Origin: Maricaulis salignorans
GTDB lineage: Bacteria; Pseudomonadota; Alphaproteobacteria; Caulobacterales; Maricaulaceae
Direction: 5' to 3'
Assembly (NCBI RefSeq): GCF_900103475.1
Contig: NZ_FNHG01000018.1
Location: 1 to 64,000, forward strand
Length of the DNA: 64,000 bases
In this document: piece by piece, positions 7,790 through 17,805 of the stretch
Numbering within the stretch: position 1 is the first letter of the stretch
Layout: each line of letters begins with the position of its first letter
The notes under the pieces: model-generated
What the model was told of the DNA's origin: nothing
Databases searched by the model: none
The model's input: only the letters and a program-made list of their open reading frames with translations
Program-made: the position numbers and the translations under genes

Positions 7790-9508
7790 ATGCCTATTAT
7801 GAAAGCGTGCCCCTCCTTGACCAAATTTACCGAACTCGGCCTTGCCGAACCTATTCTTCGCGCCCTGACGTCGGAGGGCTATGAAAGCCCGACCCCGATC
7901 CAGGCCGAATTCATCCCCGACATGCTGGCCGGCCGCGACCTCGTCGGTATCGCCCAGACCGGGACCGGCAAGACCGCCGCTTTCCTCCTGCCAATCCTCA
8001 ACGGGCTGGCCGATGCTGGCGGACCGGTTGAGCCGAAATGCTGCCGTGCCCTGATCCTGACGCCGACGCGCGAGCTGGCGGCGCAGATTGAACAGGCCAT
8101 CCGCACCTATGGCCGGCATGTGCGCTATTCCGTGGCGCTGGTGGTCGGCGGGGCCAAGCCATTCCCGCAAATCCGCGCCCTGTCGCGCGGGGTCGACATC
8201 GTCGTCGCCACGCCGGGCCGGCTCGTCGACCATATGGAATCCGGGGCGATCAAGCTCAACCAGACCCGCACCCTGGTGCTCGACGAGGCCGACCAGATGC
8301 TCGATCTCGGCTTTCTGCCGGCGGTGCGCGATATTTCAGCCAAGCTCAATTTCAACCGTCAGACCGTGCTGACCTCGGCGACCATGCCGAAACAGATCCG
8401 CGCCCTGATCAAGGACCTGCTGAAAGACCCGAAACACATCTCGGTCGCCGGCCAGTCGCAGCCGATCGAACTGATCGATCAGCGCGTCATCCTGTGCAAT
8501 CGCGAGTCGAAGCGTTCGCTCCTGCTCGACATCCTGTCGACCCAGGACATGACGCGCGGCATCGTGTTTACCCGCACCAAGCGCGGCGCCGACCGGGTGC
8601 ATGAGCATCTGATCAAATACGGTCTCAACGCCAAGGCGATCCATGGCGACAAGACCCAGGGCGACCGGACCCGTGCGCTGGACGGTTTCCGCCGCGGCAA
8701 GATCAAGATCCTTGTCGCCACCGATGTCGCCGCACGCGGCATTGATGTCGATGACGTCTCCCATGTGGTCAATTACGAGATGCCCAATGTGCCGGAGGCC
8801 TATGTCCACCGGATCGGCCGCACCGCGCGGGCCGGCAAGACCGGTATTGCGATCTCGCTCGTCGACAATAGCGAGAAGCATTATCTGCGTGAGATCGAAC
8901 ATCTGATCGGCACCGATATTCCCAAGCGCGGCGCCGGCCATGTTGTCGAGCTTGAGGGTGATGAGGCCGATGCCGCCGTGCCGAGCAAGCCGCGCGCCAA
9001 ACCGGTCAAGCGCGCCTTCAAGGCGCAAACGGGCGGACGTGACGGCGACGCGCCCAAACGCACTGGCGAACGTGCGGCGCCGCGGGGCAAGCCCGCTGGT
9101 GCGCCGCGCACCGGTGATGATTTCAAACGTCGCGAAGGACGCCCGGCGCCGGCGGCCTATGCCGGCCGTGACGGGGCGGCACGCGGCAAGACCTCAACGG
9201 GTGCGGCGCGTGATGGCGATGATTTCAAGCGCCGCGATCCGCGCCCGGCCAAGGCCGGTCATCCCGGCCGCGATGGTGAAAAACGCGGCGATGCCCGACC
9301 GGCCGCACGCGGCAAACCGGGCAAGGGACCCCGCGATGGCGAGAAGCGCGGCGAGGGCCGCCCGGCCGCCCATGGCAAATCCACCGGGCCCGCACGGGAC
9401 GGCGGCAAGCCGAAATTCAAGGGCGGGGAACGCTCGAAGGGTACGGCCTCAAAAGGCGGTGAAGGCAAGATCTTCAAACCGCGCCGTCCGGGCAGCCGTC
9501 CATCCTGA
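7790..9508 (+). CDS. DEAD-box ATP-dependent RNA helicase with basic repetitive tail
   Basis: This 572-aa RNA helicase probably remodels RNA in ribosome assembly or mRNA decay (RhlE/CsdA class). From a start at 7790 (7799 is also possible; neither has a strong ribosome site) the motifs are: Q-motif TPIQ about 35-38, Walker A AQTGTGKT 55-62, PTRELA about 92-97, DEAD 165-168, SAT 196-198 and HRIGRTAR 339-346. After about residue 395 the protein becomes a low-complexity tail of about 175 residues, rich in Arg, Lys, Gly, Asp, Pro and Ala. It repeats units such as RDGEKRG, DDFKRR and PAARGKP. Such tails bind RNA and promote condensates in other helicases. A strong terminator follows. Confidence 0.92.
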   Translation: MPIMKACPSLTKFTELGLAEPILRALTSEGYESPTPIQAEFIPDMLAGRDLVGIAQTGTGKTAAFLLPILNGLADAGGPVEPKCCRALILTPTRELAAQIEQAIRTYGRHVRYSVALVVGGAKPFPQIRALSRGVDIVVATPGRLVDHMESGAIKLNQTRTLVLDEADQMLDLGFLPAVRDISAKLNFNRQTVLTSATMPKQIRALIKDLLKDPKHISVAGQSQPIELIDQRVILCNRESKRSLLLDILSTQDMTRGIVFTRTKRGADRVHEHLIKYGLNAKAIHGDKTQGDRTRALDGFRRGKIKILVATDVAARGIDVDDVSHVVNYEMPNVPEAYVHRIGRTARAGKTGIAISLVDNSEKHYLREIEHLIGTDIPKRGAGHVVELEGDEADAAVPSKPRAKPVKRAFKAQTGGRDGDAPKRTGERAAPRGKPAGAPRTGDDFKRREGRPAPAAYAGRDGAARGKTSTGAARDGDDFKRRDPRPAKAGHPGRDGEKRGDARPAARGKPGKGPRDGEKRGEGRPAAHGKSTGPARDGGKPKFKGGERSKGTASKGGEGKIFKPRRPGSRPS

Positions 9509-9541
9509 TCGGCCAATCGCCAGATCGACCTCCCGATATCC

Positions 9542-9571
9542 AAACGGCCGCCTTTCGGGGCGGCCGTTTTT
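9542..9571 (+). terminator. Rho-independent terminator
   Basis: An 11-bp perfect stem (AAACGGCCGCC at 9542-9552, GGCGGCCGTTT at 9559-9569) with a six-base loop is followed by TTTTT. The leading A-run lets it work on both strands. It sits between the convergent helicase and patatin genes. Confidence 0.9.
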
Positions 9572-9602
9572 CTTCCTGCCGGAGCCTGGCGCCATGGGCC
9601 GG

Positions 9603-11915
9603 CTAGAAGGGGCGCCCGACGAAGACATAGAGTGACTGGCGGTCGGCATCGGACCGGCCATAGGCCAGATAGACCGGACCCATCACCGTATCGGCGGCGA
9701 GAAAGACGCTGCCGGCCAGGGTGATGTCGGAGGCGCTGGCCAGGTCCGGATCGGCCCAGACATTGCCGGCCTCAAGCGAGGCCCCGGCATAGAGCGGGAC
9801 GCCGAAGGCCTGGCTGTTATCGCGGTTCAGCCGGCGCCGATAGACCAGCCGGCCCAGGGCGTAGGTTTCACCGACCAGCTCTTCTTCCTTATAGCCGGAC
9901 AGGCTGAACAGGCCGCCGACCCGGTAGAGGGATTCGATCGGCATCGTGCCCGACAGGCTCGAAGCGGCGTCGAGCTGGGCGATCAGGGTATCGGAGCCGC
10001 GCGACCAGGCCTGCATGACGTGCGCTTCAAGTGTCTCGAAATCAGCGCTGGCACCGATCGATTCGCGGGCGATTGACCAGCGCGATGACAGGCGTACGCC
10101 CCGGGTCGGGAAGAAGGCGCTGTCGAGCGTGTCGAGCCCGGCGGAAAGATTGAACTGGCCGATATCGACCGCAATGGTTTCAGGTGTCGCAAACCCGTCA
10201 TGCAGACGCGCCTCGCCCGTGCCGCGCTGATAGCCGAAACGGATTTCCGCCGGGATGTCGAACTGCCAGCCGGCATCGAGCTGGATCTCGGCGAAATTGG
10301 CGCGGTAGGAGCCGGTGCGGAAACCGTCCTCGCGATAGCGCGGGACATTGCGCATGACGAAATTGGCGCGCGGCGCGACGAAGAGATGTTGTGAGGTGTC
10401 GAACAGTTTGAACACTTCCGCGGTCAGGCCGAACCGGTCGCCAAATACGGCATCCACCCGGACCTCCGAGCCGAAACGGTCAATTGGCGGCGAGCGGTAT
10501 TCCAGCGAAATCAGGTATTCGCCATTACCGTCGAAATCATTCTCCAGCGTCATGCCGGCCCGGATATGGGCGACATCATCGGCGCGCGCGACGGCATCAA
10601 TCACCAGCGCGGTATTTTCGCCGTTCTCGCGCAATTCATAGGTCACCCATTCGAAGGCACCCAGACCGTAAATCCCGGCGAGATCGTCGGACAGGCTCTC
10701 GACATCCAGCGCTTCGCCCGGTGCCTGGTGGACATGGGAGAGCAGGACGGAATCGTCGAGCCGGGACGTGTTTTCGATCAGGACTTCATCAATCCGGGGC
10801 AGGGGGCGCGATACCAGGCGGGTGTGGTCGGTTGCGAGGGCCTGTAATTGTGGGAAATAGGCATCGGCGGCGAGCGTGCCGGCTTCGATCAGCTCGACCC
10901 CGCGGGAGAAATCGCCGGTCGTCAGCGTGCCCTGGTCGACCTGGATCAGAATGTCCTGCGGTCCGAGCAGGGCCAGCTGGGCGGTCTCGTTGGAGCGTAC
11001 AAGCAGGGTCATCGACTGGGCCATCAGATCGACCCCGGTGCGCAATTCCTCAGCCGTCAGAAGCCGGCCCTGCATCGCCACGACGATGATGATATCGGCG
11101 CCCATCGCCTGGGCGACATCGACCGGGATATTCTTGCTCAGCCCGCCATCGACCAGCAGCCGTCCATCGATCTCCGCCGGCGGCAGCACGCCGGGCACGG
11201 CCATGGAGGCACGCATGGCCATCGCCAGGTCGCCATCCTCCAGGCTGACCGGCTCACCGGTGACGATATCGGTGGCGACGGCGCGGAAGGGAATCGGCAT
11301 GTCGTCGAACGAGCCGCGGCCCGGATTGAGAACCATATTGCGCAGGGAGAGATTGAGGTTCTGGTCATTGATGAAGGCGCGCGGCAGGCGCAGCCCGTCG
11401 CGATCGACGCTGAAACTCAGCTCGGCCGGGAAGTTCTCCTCCTCGCGCCGGCGACGGTAGGAGAGCGAGCGGCGCGGCGAATCTGCGCTGAAAATGCGTT
11501 GCCAGTCCATCGCGAGCACGGCCTGCTCGAGCTGGTCAGCCGAATAGCCGGTGGCATAGAGGCCGCCGACCACGGCGCCCATGGAGGTGCCGACGATCAG
11601 GTCAGGCTGGACGCCAGCCCGCTCGAGCGTGCGTATGGCCCCGATATGGGCAATGCCCAGCGCGCCGCCGCCGGAGAGGACGAGGGCGATGCGTGGATGA
11701 TTGCACGGCGCCGGCGCGGGATTGCAGCGCGTCCAGCGATCCGGCTCGGTGACCGGCGGTGGCAGCGTCATCAGCCCGTCGGCATAGCCGGTGCCCTGGG
11801 CCTGCGGGATCTCGCCGGGCTGAGCCAGGCCAGGCGCCGCGGCGGTCACACCGAGAGCGGCGCAGACCAGCAGCCGGAAACAGTGTCTGAAACGAGATGC
11901 CATGCCGATTTCCAT
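9603..11915 (-). CDS. Patatin-like phospholipase fused to an outer-membrane beta-barrel (type Vd-like)
   Basis: This 770-aa protein combines a lipase and its own transporter. A signal peptide (cleavage near residue 31, after GLA) is followed by a patatin domain with oxyanion loop SGGGALG (81-87), nucleophile S111 in GTSMG and dyad Asp256 in DGG. Residues about 365-440 resemble a POTRA domain. The rest is a BamA/TpsB-like barrel of alternating strands that ends in Phe, the usual outer-membrane C-terminus. This is the architecture of PlpD-type (type Vd) proteins, which act as phospholipase A at the cell surface or intermembrane space. Met5 (11903) is an alternative start. It is convergent with the helicase and divergent from a lipoprotein esterase. 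Confidence 0.88.
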   Translation of the reverse strand: MEIGMASRFRHCFRLLVCAALGVTAAAPGLAQPGEIPQAQGTGYADGLMTLPPPVTEPDRWTRCNPAPAPCNHPRIALVLSGGGALGIAHIGAIRTLERAGVQPDLIVGTSMGAVVGGLYATGYSADQLEQAVLAMDWQRIFSADSPRRSLSYRRRREEENFPAELSFSVDRDGLRLPRAFINDQNLNLSLRNMVLNPGRGSFDDMPIPFRAVATDIVTGEPVSLEDGDLAMAMRASMAVPGVLPPAEIDGRLLVDGGLSKNIPVDVAQAMGADIIIVVAMQGRLLTAEELRTGVDLMAQSMTLLVRSNETAQLALLGPQDILIQVDQGTLTTGDFSRGVELIEAGTLAADAYFPQLQALATDHTRLVSRPLPRIDEVLIENTSRLDDSVLLSHVHQAPGEALDVESLSDDLAGIYGLGAFEWVTYELRENGENTALVIDAVARADDVAHIRAGMTLENDFDGNGEYLISLEYRSPPIDRFGSEVRVDAVFGDRFGLTAEVFKLFDTSQHLFVAPRANFVMRNVPRYREDGFRTGSYRANFAEIQLDAGWQFDIPAEIRFGYQRGTGEARLHDGFATPETIAVDIGQFNLSAGLDTLDSAFFPTRGVRLSSRWSIARESIGASADFETLEAHVMQAWSRGSDTLIAQLDAASSLSGTMPIESLYRVGGLFSLSGYKEEELVGETYALGRLVYRRRLNRDNSQAFGVPLYAGASLEAGNVWADPDLASASDITLAGSVFLAADTVMGPVYLAYGRSDADRQSLYVFVGRPF

Positions 11916-12059
11916 ATCCTGATACGCGCGGCAGAGCGGCCGCTATCACCTTGGTTGAGGAGCGAGAGGTCAAGGTCAAGGCTTCGATCGCGCAATCGCG
12001 TCTTGCCCTTGACCGGTAATCACCGCACTTTCTGGCGAAGTTGTGGCTTGGGGGATGAA

Positions 12060-13781
12060 ATGCGCATTATTCTATCAGCGATTTTGGGCTTGGGACTCGC
12101 CGCTTGTGGCCAATCGGGCCAACCGCCCGCGCAGCCCGTATCAGACCCCGCGACCATTCGCGTGCTCGACCAGGGCGAGGTCATTGGATCCCGCACCGCC
12201 CGCGGCGCAGAGGCCTGGCGCGGCCTGGCCTTTGCCGCACCGCCGGTCGGGGATTTGCGCTGGCGCGCGCCACGCCCGGTGCTGGCGCATGAGGGTGTGT
12301 TTGAGGCGCTGGAATCGCCGGATCGCTGCGCCCAGATCACCAATGGCTTCGACTCCGACCTGGAACCGGATCAACTGATCGGCGGCGAGGATTGCCTTTA
12401 TCTCGATATCTACGCGCCGCCGGGGGCCAGTGACCGCGATCTTCCGGTCATGGTCTTCATCCATGGTGGCGCCAATACATGGGGCTATGCAGGCCAGTAT
12501 GATGGCTCGCAGCTGGCGCTTGACCAGGATGTCATTGTGGCGGTCATCCAGTACCGGCTGGGCCCGCTCGGCTGGTTCGCGATCCCGGCTCTGCGCGCCG
12601 ATGCGCAAATGCCCGAGGACGCGGCGGCGAATTTCGCCTTGCTGGACCAGATCGCGGCCCTGGCCTGGGTGCGCGACAATATCTCGGTCTTTGGCGGTGA
12701 TCCGCAGCGGGTCACGATTTTCGGCGAGAGCGCCGGCGCCCAGAATGTGTTGGCCCTGATGGCCTCGCCGCTGGCGGATGGCCTCTTCCATCGGGCCATC
12801 GCCCAAAGCGGCACCATGCGCAGCGTCTCGCTGGCGCGCGCCGAAGGCACCCAGCCTCTGCCGGCCAGTGCGCTGGACGAGATCGCCGGTCTGGAGGCCG
12901 GTGCACGTTTTGCCGGTGCCAATGCGCCGGCCAGCGCCTTGAGGGCGGCCTCGCTCGAGGACATTTTCGCCGCCTATGGCGAGGCTGATATGCCGCGGGT
13001 GATCGAAGATGGTGTGACCTTGCCGGTGGGCGGAATGCGCGCCGCCTTCGCAGACCCGCAGCGCCGGTTCGTGCCTCTGATTACCGGCAGTAATCGCGAT
13101 GAGAGCCGGCTTTATCTCGCCTTCGACCCGGAATTCACCAAGACGACATTCGGAGTGATCCGCAATCGGCGTGATCCTGCGCGCTATGTCGCCAATGGCG
13201 ATTATGGTGCCCGGCTCTGGCGGCTGGACGGCGTCGATGATGCGGCCGACCGCCTTGTCGCCGCCGGGCATGACCGGGTCTGGGCCTATCGTTTTGACTG
13301 GGATGAGGGCGGTTCATTGCTCTTCACCGACACCGGCGCCTTGCTCGGTGCGGCGCACAGCATGGAATTGCCCTTCGTGTTCAACGATTTTTCGATCCTT
13401 TACGGCGATATCGGCAAAGTCCTTTTCACCAACGCCAATGCCGAGGGCCGGCAGGCTGTGGCGAACGCGATGGGCGCTTATTGGGGCGCCTTTGCCCGTG
13501 CCGGTGATCCCAATGCGGGCGAGGGGGAGTGGCTGAACTGGCCGGTCTGGCAGGCCGGCGGACGCCTGCTGCGGTTCGACACGCCAGCCGACGGTGGTGT
13601 GGACGTCCTCACCGGCAATGATGACTGGGCCCGCCTGACCGCCGAGATCATCGCCAATCAGGACGTCACTGCGGCTGATCGCTGCGCGATAGCCGGTATC
13701 GCCGCCATGCGCGACGTCGCCGCCGGTGAGGCGATGCATGAGGCGTTCGGCTGTGAGCCCGCCGGCGCCGGTGACGACTAG
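12060..13781 (+). CDS. Type-B carboxylesterase, predicted lipoprotein
   Basis: This 573-aa carboxylesterase of the acetylcholinesterase fold hydrolyses ester substrates outside the cytoplasm. GGGGA precedes the ATG at 12060. The signal peptide ends LGLAA-C16, a good lipobox. Family marks are EDCLYL (110-115), the oxyanion HGG (135-137), nucleophile S224 in FGESAG, Glu348 in GSNRDES and His433 in AAHSMELPF, giving a complete Ser-Glu-His triad. It is divergent from the patatin-barrel gene across about 145 bp and is followed by another hydrolase. The natural substrate is unknown. Confidence 0.9.
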   Translation: MRIILSAILGLGLAACGQSGQPPAQPVSDPATIRVLDQGEVIGSRTARGAEAWRGLAFAAPPVGDLRWRAPRPVLAHEGVFEALESPDRCAQITNGFDSDLEPDQLIGGEDCLYLDIYAPPGASDRDLPVMVFIHGGANTWGYAGQYDGSQLALDQDVIVAVIQYRLGPLGWFAIPALRADAQMPEDAAANFALLDQIAALAWVRDNISVFGGDPQRVTIFGESAGAQNVLALMASPLADGLFHRAIAQSGTMRSVSLARAEGTQPLPASALDEIAGLEAGARFAGANAPASALRAASLEDIFAAYGEADMPRVIEDGVTLPVGGMRAAFADPQRRFVPLITGSNRDESRLYLAFDPEFTKTTFGVIRNRRDPARYVANGDYGARLWRLDGVDDAADRLVAAGHDRVWAYRFDWDEGGSLLFTDTGALLGAAHSMELPFVFNDFSILYGDIGKVLFTNANAEGRQAVANAMGAYWGAFARAGDPNAGEGEWLNWPVWQAGGRLLRFDTPADGGVDVLTGNDDWARLTAEIIANQDVTAADRCAIAGIAAMRDVAAGEAMHEAFGCEPAGAGDD

Positions 13782-13895
13782 GGACAAGTGTATGAGGTGT
13801 ATGCGGCCCGGCGCGGTGGATACGGATTGATCATGGGTGCTCGCAATGCTTGAACGCGGTGGTTCTCCTTGAGGGCCATAGCTGGAAAGCCGCGC

Positions 13896-14762
13896 ATGAC
13901 TGTGCCTGAATACCGAGACTATCGACTGAGCGATGGCGTGTTGTCGGCCCGGGTCTGGTCCAATCCCGGCGCGCCCGTGCTGGTGTTTGCCCATGCCAAT
14001 GGGTTTTGCGCCCGCGCCTATGACCAGATGCTGACGCCGCTGGCCGACCGTTTCGAGATTGTCGCGCCGGATCTGCGCGGGCATGGACGTTCGCGCCTGC
14101 CAGCCGATCCGGACACTCATCGCAGCTGGGATGTCTATGCCGCTGACTTGCGGCAGCTCTACGACCAATTGCCGCAGGCTCCGGCCATTCTGTCGGGGCA
14201 TTCAATGGGGGCCGCCAGTAGCTTGCTCGCCGCGGCCCGTTTGCCAACCAGACCGGTGCTGGCGCTGGTCGAACCGGTCATCCTGCCCCTCAGTGTCAAT
14301 CTGGTGGGGCGCTGGCCCACGCACAACCTGTTCAAGGGCCGTTTCGGCATCGCCAATCAGGCCCGGCGCCGCGCCAATGGCTGGGCCGATCGCGCAGCTG
14401 TTGCCCGGCGTTACGGGCGTCACAAGACGTTTTCCAGCTGGGGCCCCGGCGTGCTTGAGGATTATCTCGCCGACGGTCTGGTCGAAGACGAAACCGGTGT
14501 GCATCTGGCCTGTGACCCGCATTGGGAAGCGGCCAATTATGAGGCCCAGGGGCATGATTGCATGCGCGCGGCACGGATGGTTGGCGACCGCGCCCATGTG
14601 CTCAAGGCCCCCCGCGGTTCGACCGTCGTCAATCAGGCGGGGTTACGGCGTCGCGGCGTCAGCATCGAGCGAATTGACGCGGTCAGCCATCTGGCGCCGA
14701 TGGAAGCACCGGACCGTGTTGGCGCCTGGATCGCGGGCATTGCGCGACGCGCACTGCGTTGA
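13896..14762 (+). CDS. Alpha/beta hydrolase
   Basis: This 288-aa cytoplasmic alpha/beta-hydrolase starts at 13896 with GGA about ten bases upstream and no signal peptide. The oxyanion-region HANGF (33-37), RGHGRS (61-66), nucleophile S103 in GHSMGA and catalytic His265 in VSHLAPME are all present. The acid is probably Asp or Glu in the 230-245 region. The fold is clear but the substrate is not; relatives include esterases, haloalkane-dehalogenase-like and epoxide-hydrolase-like proteins. A 283-bp gap separates it from nuoA, and that gap should hold the nuo promoter, although none could be picked with confidence. Confidence 0.82.
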   Translation: MTVPEYRDYRLSDGVLSARVWSNPGAPVLVFAHANGFCARAYDQMLTPLADRFEIVAPDLRGHGRSRLPADPDTHRSWDVYAADLRQLYDQLPQAPAILSGHSMGAASSLLAAARLPTRPVLALVEPVILPLSVNLVGRWPTHNLFKGRFGIANQARRRANGWADRAAVARRYGRHKTFSSWGPGVLEDYLADGLVEDETGVHLACDPHWEAANYEAQGHDCMRAARMVGDRAHVLKAPRGSTVVNQAGLRRRGVSIERIDAVSHLAPMEAPDRVGAWIAGIARRALR

Positions 14763-15045
14763 GCCGCTGCGCCACGAGCCGGTGATTGCGGGCGTTGTCG
14801 GATCCGGCTTTCCACACCGATCTTTGCGACCCGCTCGCAACTGCCCTGCCTGACGGGCCCATCCTGCCGCAATCACTGAAATAACGCCGCCTTTTGCCCT
14901 TGCCCCAGAGGCCGGTGCGATCTAGCTTCCGCGCCAAATCGGGCAGGGGGCTGTTGCGGTGTTTTGATTCGTCCTGTGGCGTTTCACGACAGGCACCCCG
15001 GCGGATACCAGCCCGGTATCGGACGCAATCTGGCGAGGCCCGGCA

Positions 15046-15414
15046 ATGGACGCGTTGCTTCTCGATTACCTGCCTATCTTGATTTTCTTTGGCATCGCGG
15101 CAGCTCTGGGTGTCGGCTTCATGGCCGCGGCCTTTGTGATCGCGCCCTCGAATCCTGACCCGGAAAAAGTCTCGACCTACGAATGCGGCTTTGAAGCCTT
15201 TGACGATGCGCGGATGAAATTCGACATCCGCTTCTACCTCGTCGCCATCCTGTTCATCATTTTCGACCTTGAAGTGGCCTTTCTCTTCCCGTGGGCGGTA
15301 ACGCTGCGCGAGAGCCTCGGGGCATTCGAATTCTGGTCGATGATGGTCTTTCTCACCGTGCTCACGATCGGCTTTATCTATGAGCTGAAAAAGGGCGCGC
15401 TGGATTGGGAATGA
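15046..15414 (+). CDS. nuoA: NADH-quinone oxidoreductase subunit A
   Basis: This 122-aa membrane subunit of complex I helps form the quinone channel. Three transmembrane helices are seen at about 9-29, 66-86 and 92-112. The conserved loop [17 protein letters not shown] (about 36-52) carries the Cys used in the active/deactive transition of mitochondrial ND3. It is the first gene of a 14-subunit operon and ends four bases before nuoB. Confidence 0.96.
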   Translation: MDALLLDYLPILIFFGIAAALGVGFMAAAFVIAPSNPDPEKVSTYECGFEAFDDARMKFDIRFYLVAILFIIFDLEVAFLFPWAVTLRESLGAFEFWSMMVFLTVLTIGFIYELKKGALDWE

Positions 15415-15418
15415 AGCC

Positions 15419-15985
15419 ATGACCTCAGACCTCACACCACCTGCTGGAATGGCCGGCCGCGCTGCGGTTCCCGGATATGATCCGAAGGCGCATGATCCCT
15501 TCTTCGACGGCGTCTCCGATGCGCTCGCCGACAAGGGTTTCGTCGTTGCCGCTGCCGATGATCTCGTCACCTGGGCCCGTACCGGCTCCCTGATGTGGAT
15601 GACATTCGGTCTGGCGTGCTGCGCCGTGGAAATGATGCAGGCTGCGATGCCGCGCTATGATCTGGAGCGGTTCGGCTTTGCCCCGCGCGCCAGCCCGCGC
15701 CAGTCTGACGTGATGATCGTTGCCGGCACCTTGACCAACAAGATGGCGCCCGCCTTGCGCAAGGTCTACGACCAGATGCCCGAGCCGCGCTATGTCATCT
15801 CGATGGGTAGCTGCGCCAATGGCGGCGGGTATTATCACTACTCATACGCTGTCGTGCGTGGCTGTGACCGCATCGTGCCGGTCGACATCTATGTGCCCGG
15901 TTGCCCGCCCACCGCTGAAGCCCTCGTGTACGGAATTCTGCAATTGCAGAAGAAGATCCGCCGCGAAGGCTCGATCGAGCGCTAG
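15419..15985 (+). CDS. nuoB: NADH-quinone oxidoreductase subunit B (cluster N2)
   Basis: This 188-aa peripheral-arm subunit ligates [4Fe-4S] cluster N2, the last electron carrier before quinone. The ligands are visible as the tandem C67-C68 (LACCAVEMM), C132 (GSCANGG) and C162 (PGCPPTAE). Length is typical of the alphaproteobacterial and mitochondrial PSST family. The start ATG overlaps no other gene, and nuoC follows after 11 bases with AGGAGAGG before it. Confidence 0.98.
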   Translation: MTSDLTPPAGMAGRAAVPGYDPKAHDPFFDGVSDALADKGFVVAAADDLVTWARTGSLMWMTFGLACCAVEMMQAAMPRYDLERFGFAPRASPRQSDVMIVAGTLTNKMAPALRKVYDQMPEPRYVISMGSCANGGGYYHYSYAVVRGCDRIVPVDIYVPGCPPTAEALVYGILQLQKKIRREGSIER

Positions 15986-15996
15986 GAGAGGACGAG

Positions 15997-16599
15997 ATGA
16001 GCGAAGCCCTCACGACGCTAGGCGAGCATATCGCAGCGGCCCAGGATTCAGCCGTCAAGAGCTGGGATATCAGCTTTGGCGATCTGACGATCCACATCCA
16101 CCGCGACCGCATCACCGATGTGCTGCGCTATCTGCGCGATGATCCGGCCTGCCGTTTCACGACGCTGATCGATCTGTGCGGCGTGGATTATCCGCAGCGC
16201 AGCGAGCGCTTCGATGTCGTCTATCACCTGCTCTCCATGCACCAGAACCAGCGCATTCGCGTCAAGCTGGCCACCGATGCCGAGACCTCGGTTGCCAGTG
16301 TGGCCGAGCTCTTCCCGGTCGCCGACTGGTATGAGCGTGAAGCCTTTGACATGTATGGCATCTCGTTCTCCGATCACCCGGATCTGCGCCGCATCCTCAC
16401 CGATTACGGTTTTGAGGGGCATCCGCTGCGCAAGGATTTCCCGCTCTCGGGCTATGTCGAAGTGCGCTGGGATGACGAGCAGAAACGCGTCGTCTACGAG
16501 CCGGTCGAACTGGTCCAGGCCTATCGCGATTTCGATTTCATGAGCCCGTGGGAGGGTGCCAAATACATCCTTCCCGGCGACGAGAAGGCGGAGGGCTAG
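15997..16599 (+). CDS. nuoC: NADH-quinone oxidoreductase subunit C
   Basis: This 200-aa 30-kDa-type subunit packs against NuoD in the peripheral arm and binds no cofactor. The family block [22 protein letters not shown] (about 110-131) and the following [17 protein letters not shown] are intact. It is a separate gene from nuoD, as in Alphaproteobacteria and mitochondria and unlike the fused nuoCD of enterics. nuoD begins three bases after its stop. Confidence 0.97.
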   Translation: MSEALTTLGEHIAAAQDSAVKSWDISFGDLTIHIHRDRITDVLRYLRDDPACRFTTLIDLCGVDYPQRSERFDVVYHLLSMHQNQRIRVKLATDAETSVASVAELFPVADWYEREAFDMYGISFSDHPDLRRILTDYGFEGHPLRKDFPLSGYVEVRWDDEQKRVVYEPVELVQAYRDFDFMSPWEGAKYILPGDEKAEG

Positions 16600-16602
16600 G
16601 TC

Positions 16603-17805
16603 ATGGCTGACGACGCAACCAAATCCGCCCCACGCAATTTCACGATCAATTTCGGACCGCAGCATCCGGCCGCGCACGGTGTGTTGCGCCTGGTGCTCGA
16701 GCTCGACGGCGAAGTCGTCGAACGGGTCGATCCGCATATCGGTCTTCTGCATCGCGGCACCGAGAAGCTCTTGGAACACAAGACCTATCTCCAGGGCATC
16801 GGCTATTTCGACCGGCTCGACTATGTCGCGCCGATGAATCAGGAACACGCCTTCTGCATGGCGGCGGAGAAGCTGGCTGGCATCACCGTGCCCAAGCGCG
16901 GCGAGTATGTCCGCGTTCTGTATTGCGAGATCGGCCGCGTTCTCAATCACTTGCTGAATGTCACGACGCAGGCGCTGGATGTCGGCGCGCTGACCCCGCC
17001 GCTCTGGGGTTTTGAAGAGCGTGAAAAGCTCATGATCTTCTATGAGCGCGCATCGGGCAGCCGCATGCACGCGCATTACTTCCGTCCTGGCGGCGTGCAT
17101 CAGGACCTGCCGCCGCAGCTGATCGCTGATATCCGCGCCTGGTGCCATCAATTCCCGGCCAAGCTCGACGATATCGATACGCTGCTGACCGAGAACCGCA
17201 TTTTCAAACAGCGCAATGTCGATATCGGCGTTGTCACCAAGGAAGACGTGCTCGCCTGGGGTTTCTCCGGCGTGATGGTGCGCGGTTCCGGCCTGGCCTG
17301 GGATCTGCGCCGCTCGCAGCCCTATTCGGTCTATGACGAGCTCGATTTCCAGGTGCCGGTTGGCAAGAATGGCGATTGCTATGATCGCTATCTGTGCCGC
17401 ATGGCCGAAATGCGCGAGAGTGTGAAAATCATGCTCCAGTGCTGCGACTGGCTGGAAAAACCGGAAAACCAGGGCGAAGTCCTGGCAACGGACAGCAAGT
17501 TCTCGCCGCCGCGCCGGGCCGAGATGAAGCGTTCGATGGAAGCGCTGATCCAGCACTTCAAGCTCTATACCGAGGGCGTGAAGGTGGAAGCGGGCGAATG
17601 CTATGTCGCCGTCGAGGCGCCGAAGGGCGAGTTCGGCGTCTATCTCGTCTCTGATGGCTCCAACAAGCCATACCGCGTCAAGATCCGCGCGCCGGGCTTT
17701 GCCCATCTCGCGGCGATGGATTTCATGAATAGGGGCCATATGCTGGCCGATGTCGCGGCGATCATCGGATCGCTCGATGTGGTGTTCGGGGAGATCGACC
17801 GATGA
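16603..17805 (+). CDS. nuoD: NADH-quinone oxidoreductase subunit D
   Basis: This 400-aa 49-kDa-type subunit forms the quinone pocket with NuoB. The diagnostic N-terminal block [14 protein letters not shown] (about 17-30), containing the quinone-binding His, and the HRGTEKLLE segment are both present. The C-terminus ends in the DVVFGEIDR family tail. It overlaps nuoE by four bases (ATGA), showing translational coupling. Confidence 0.98.
   Translation: MADDATKSAPRNFTINFGPQHPAAHGVLRLVLELDGEVVERVDPHIGLLHRGTEKLLEHKTYLQGIGYFDRLDYVAPMNQEHAFCMAAEKLAGITVPKRGEYVRVLYCEIGRVLNHLLNVTTQALDVGALTPPLWGFEEREKLMIFYERASGSRMHAHYFRPGGVHQDLPPQLIADIRAWCHQFPAKLDDIDTLLTENRIFKQRNVDIGVVTKEDVLAWGFSGVMVRGSGLAWDLRRSQPYSVYDELDFQVPVGKNGDCYDRYLCRMAEMRESVKIMLQCCDWLEKPENQGEVLATDSKFSPPRRAEMKRSMEALIQHFKLYTEGVKVEAGECYVAVEAPKGEFGVYLVSDGSNKPYRVKIRAPGFAHLAAMDFMNRGHMLADVAAIIGSLDVVFGEIDR

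Noticed and set aside
7624-7884. 86-codon frame before the helicase gene
   Set aside because: Overlaps the helicase N-terminus in another frame and lacks a ribosome site or motif.
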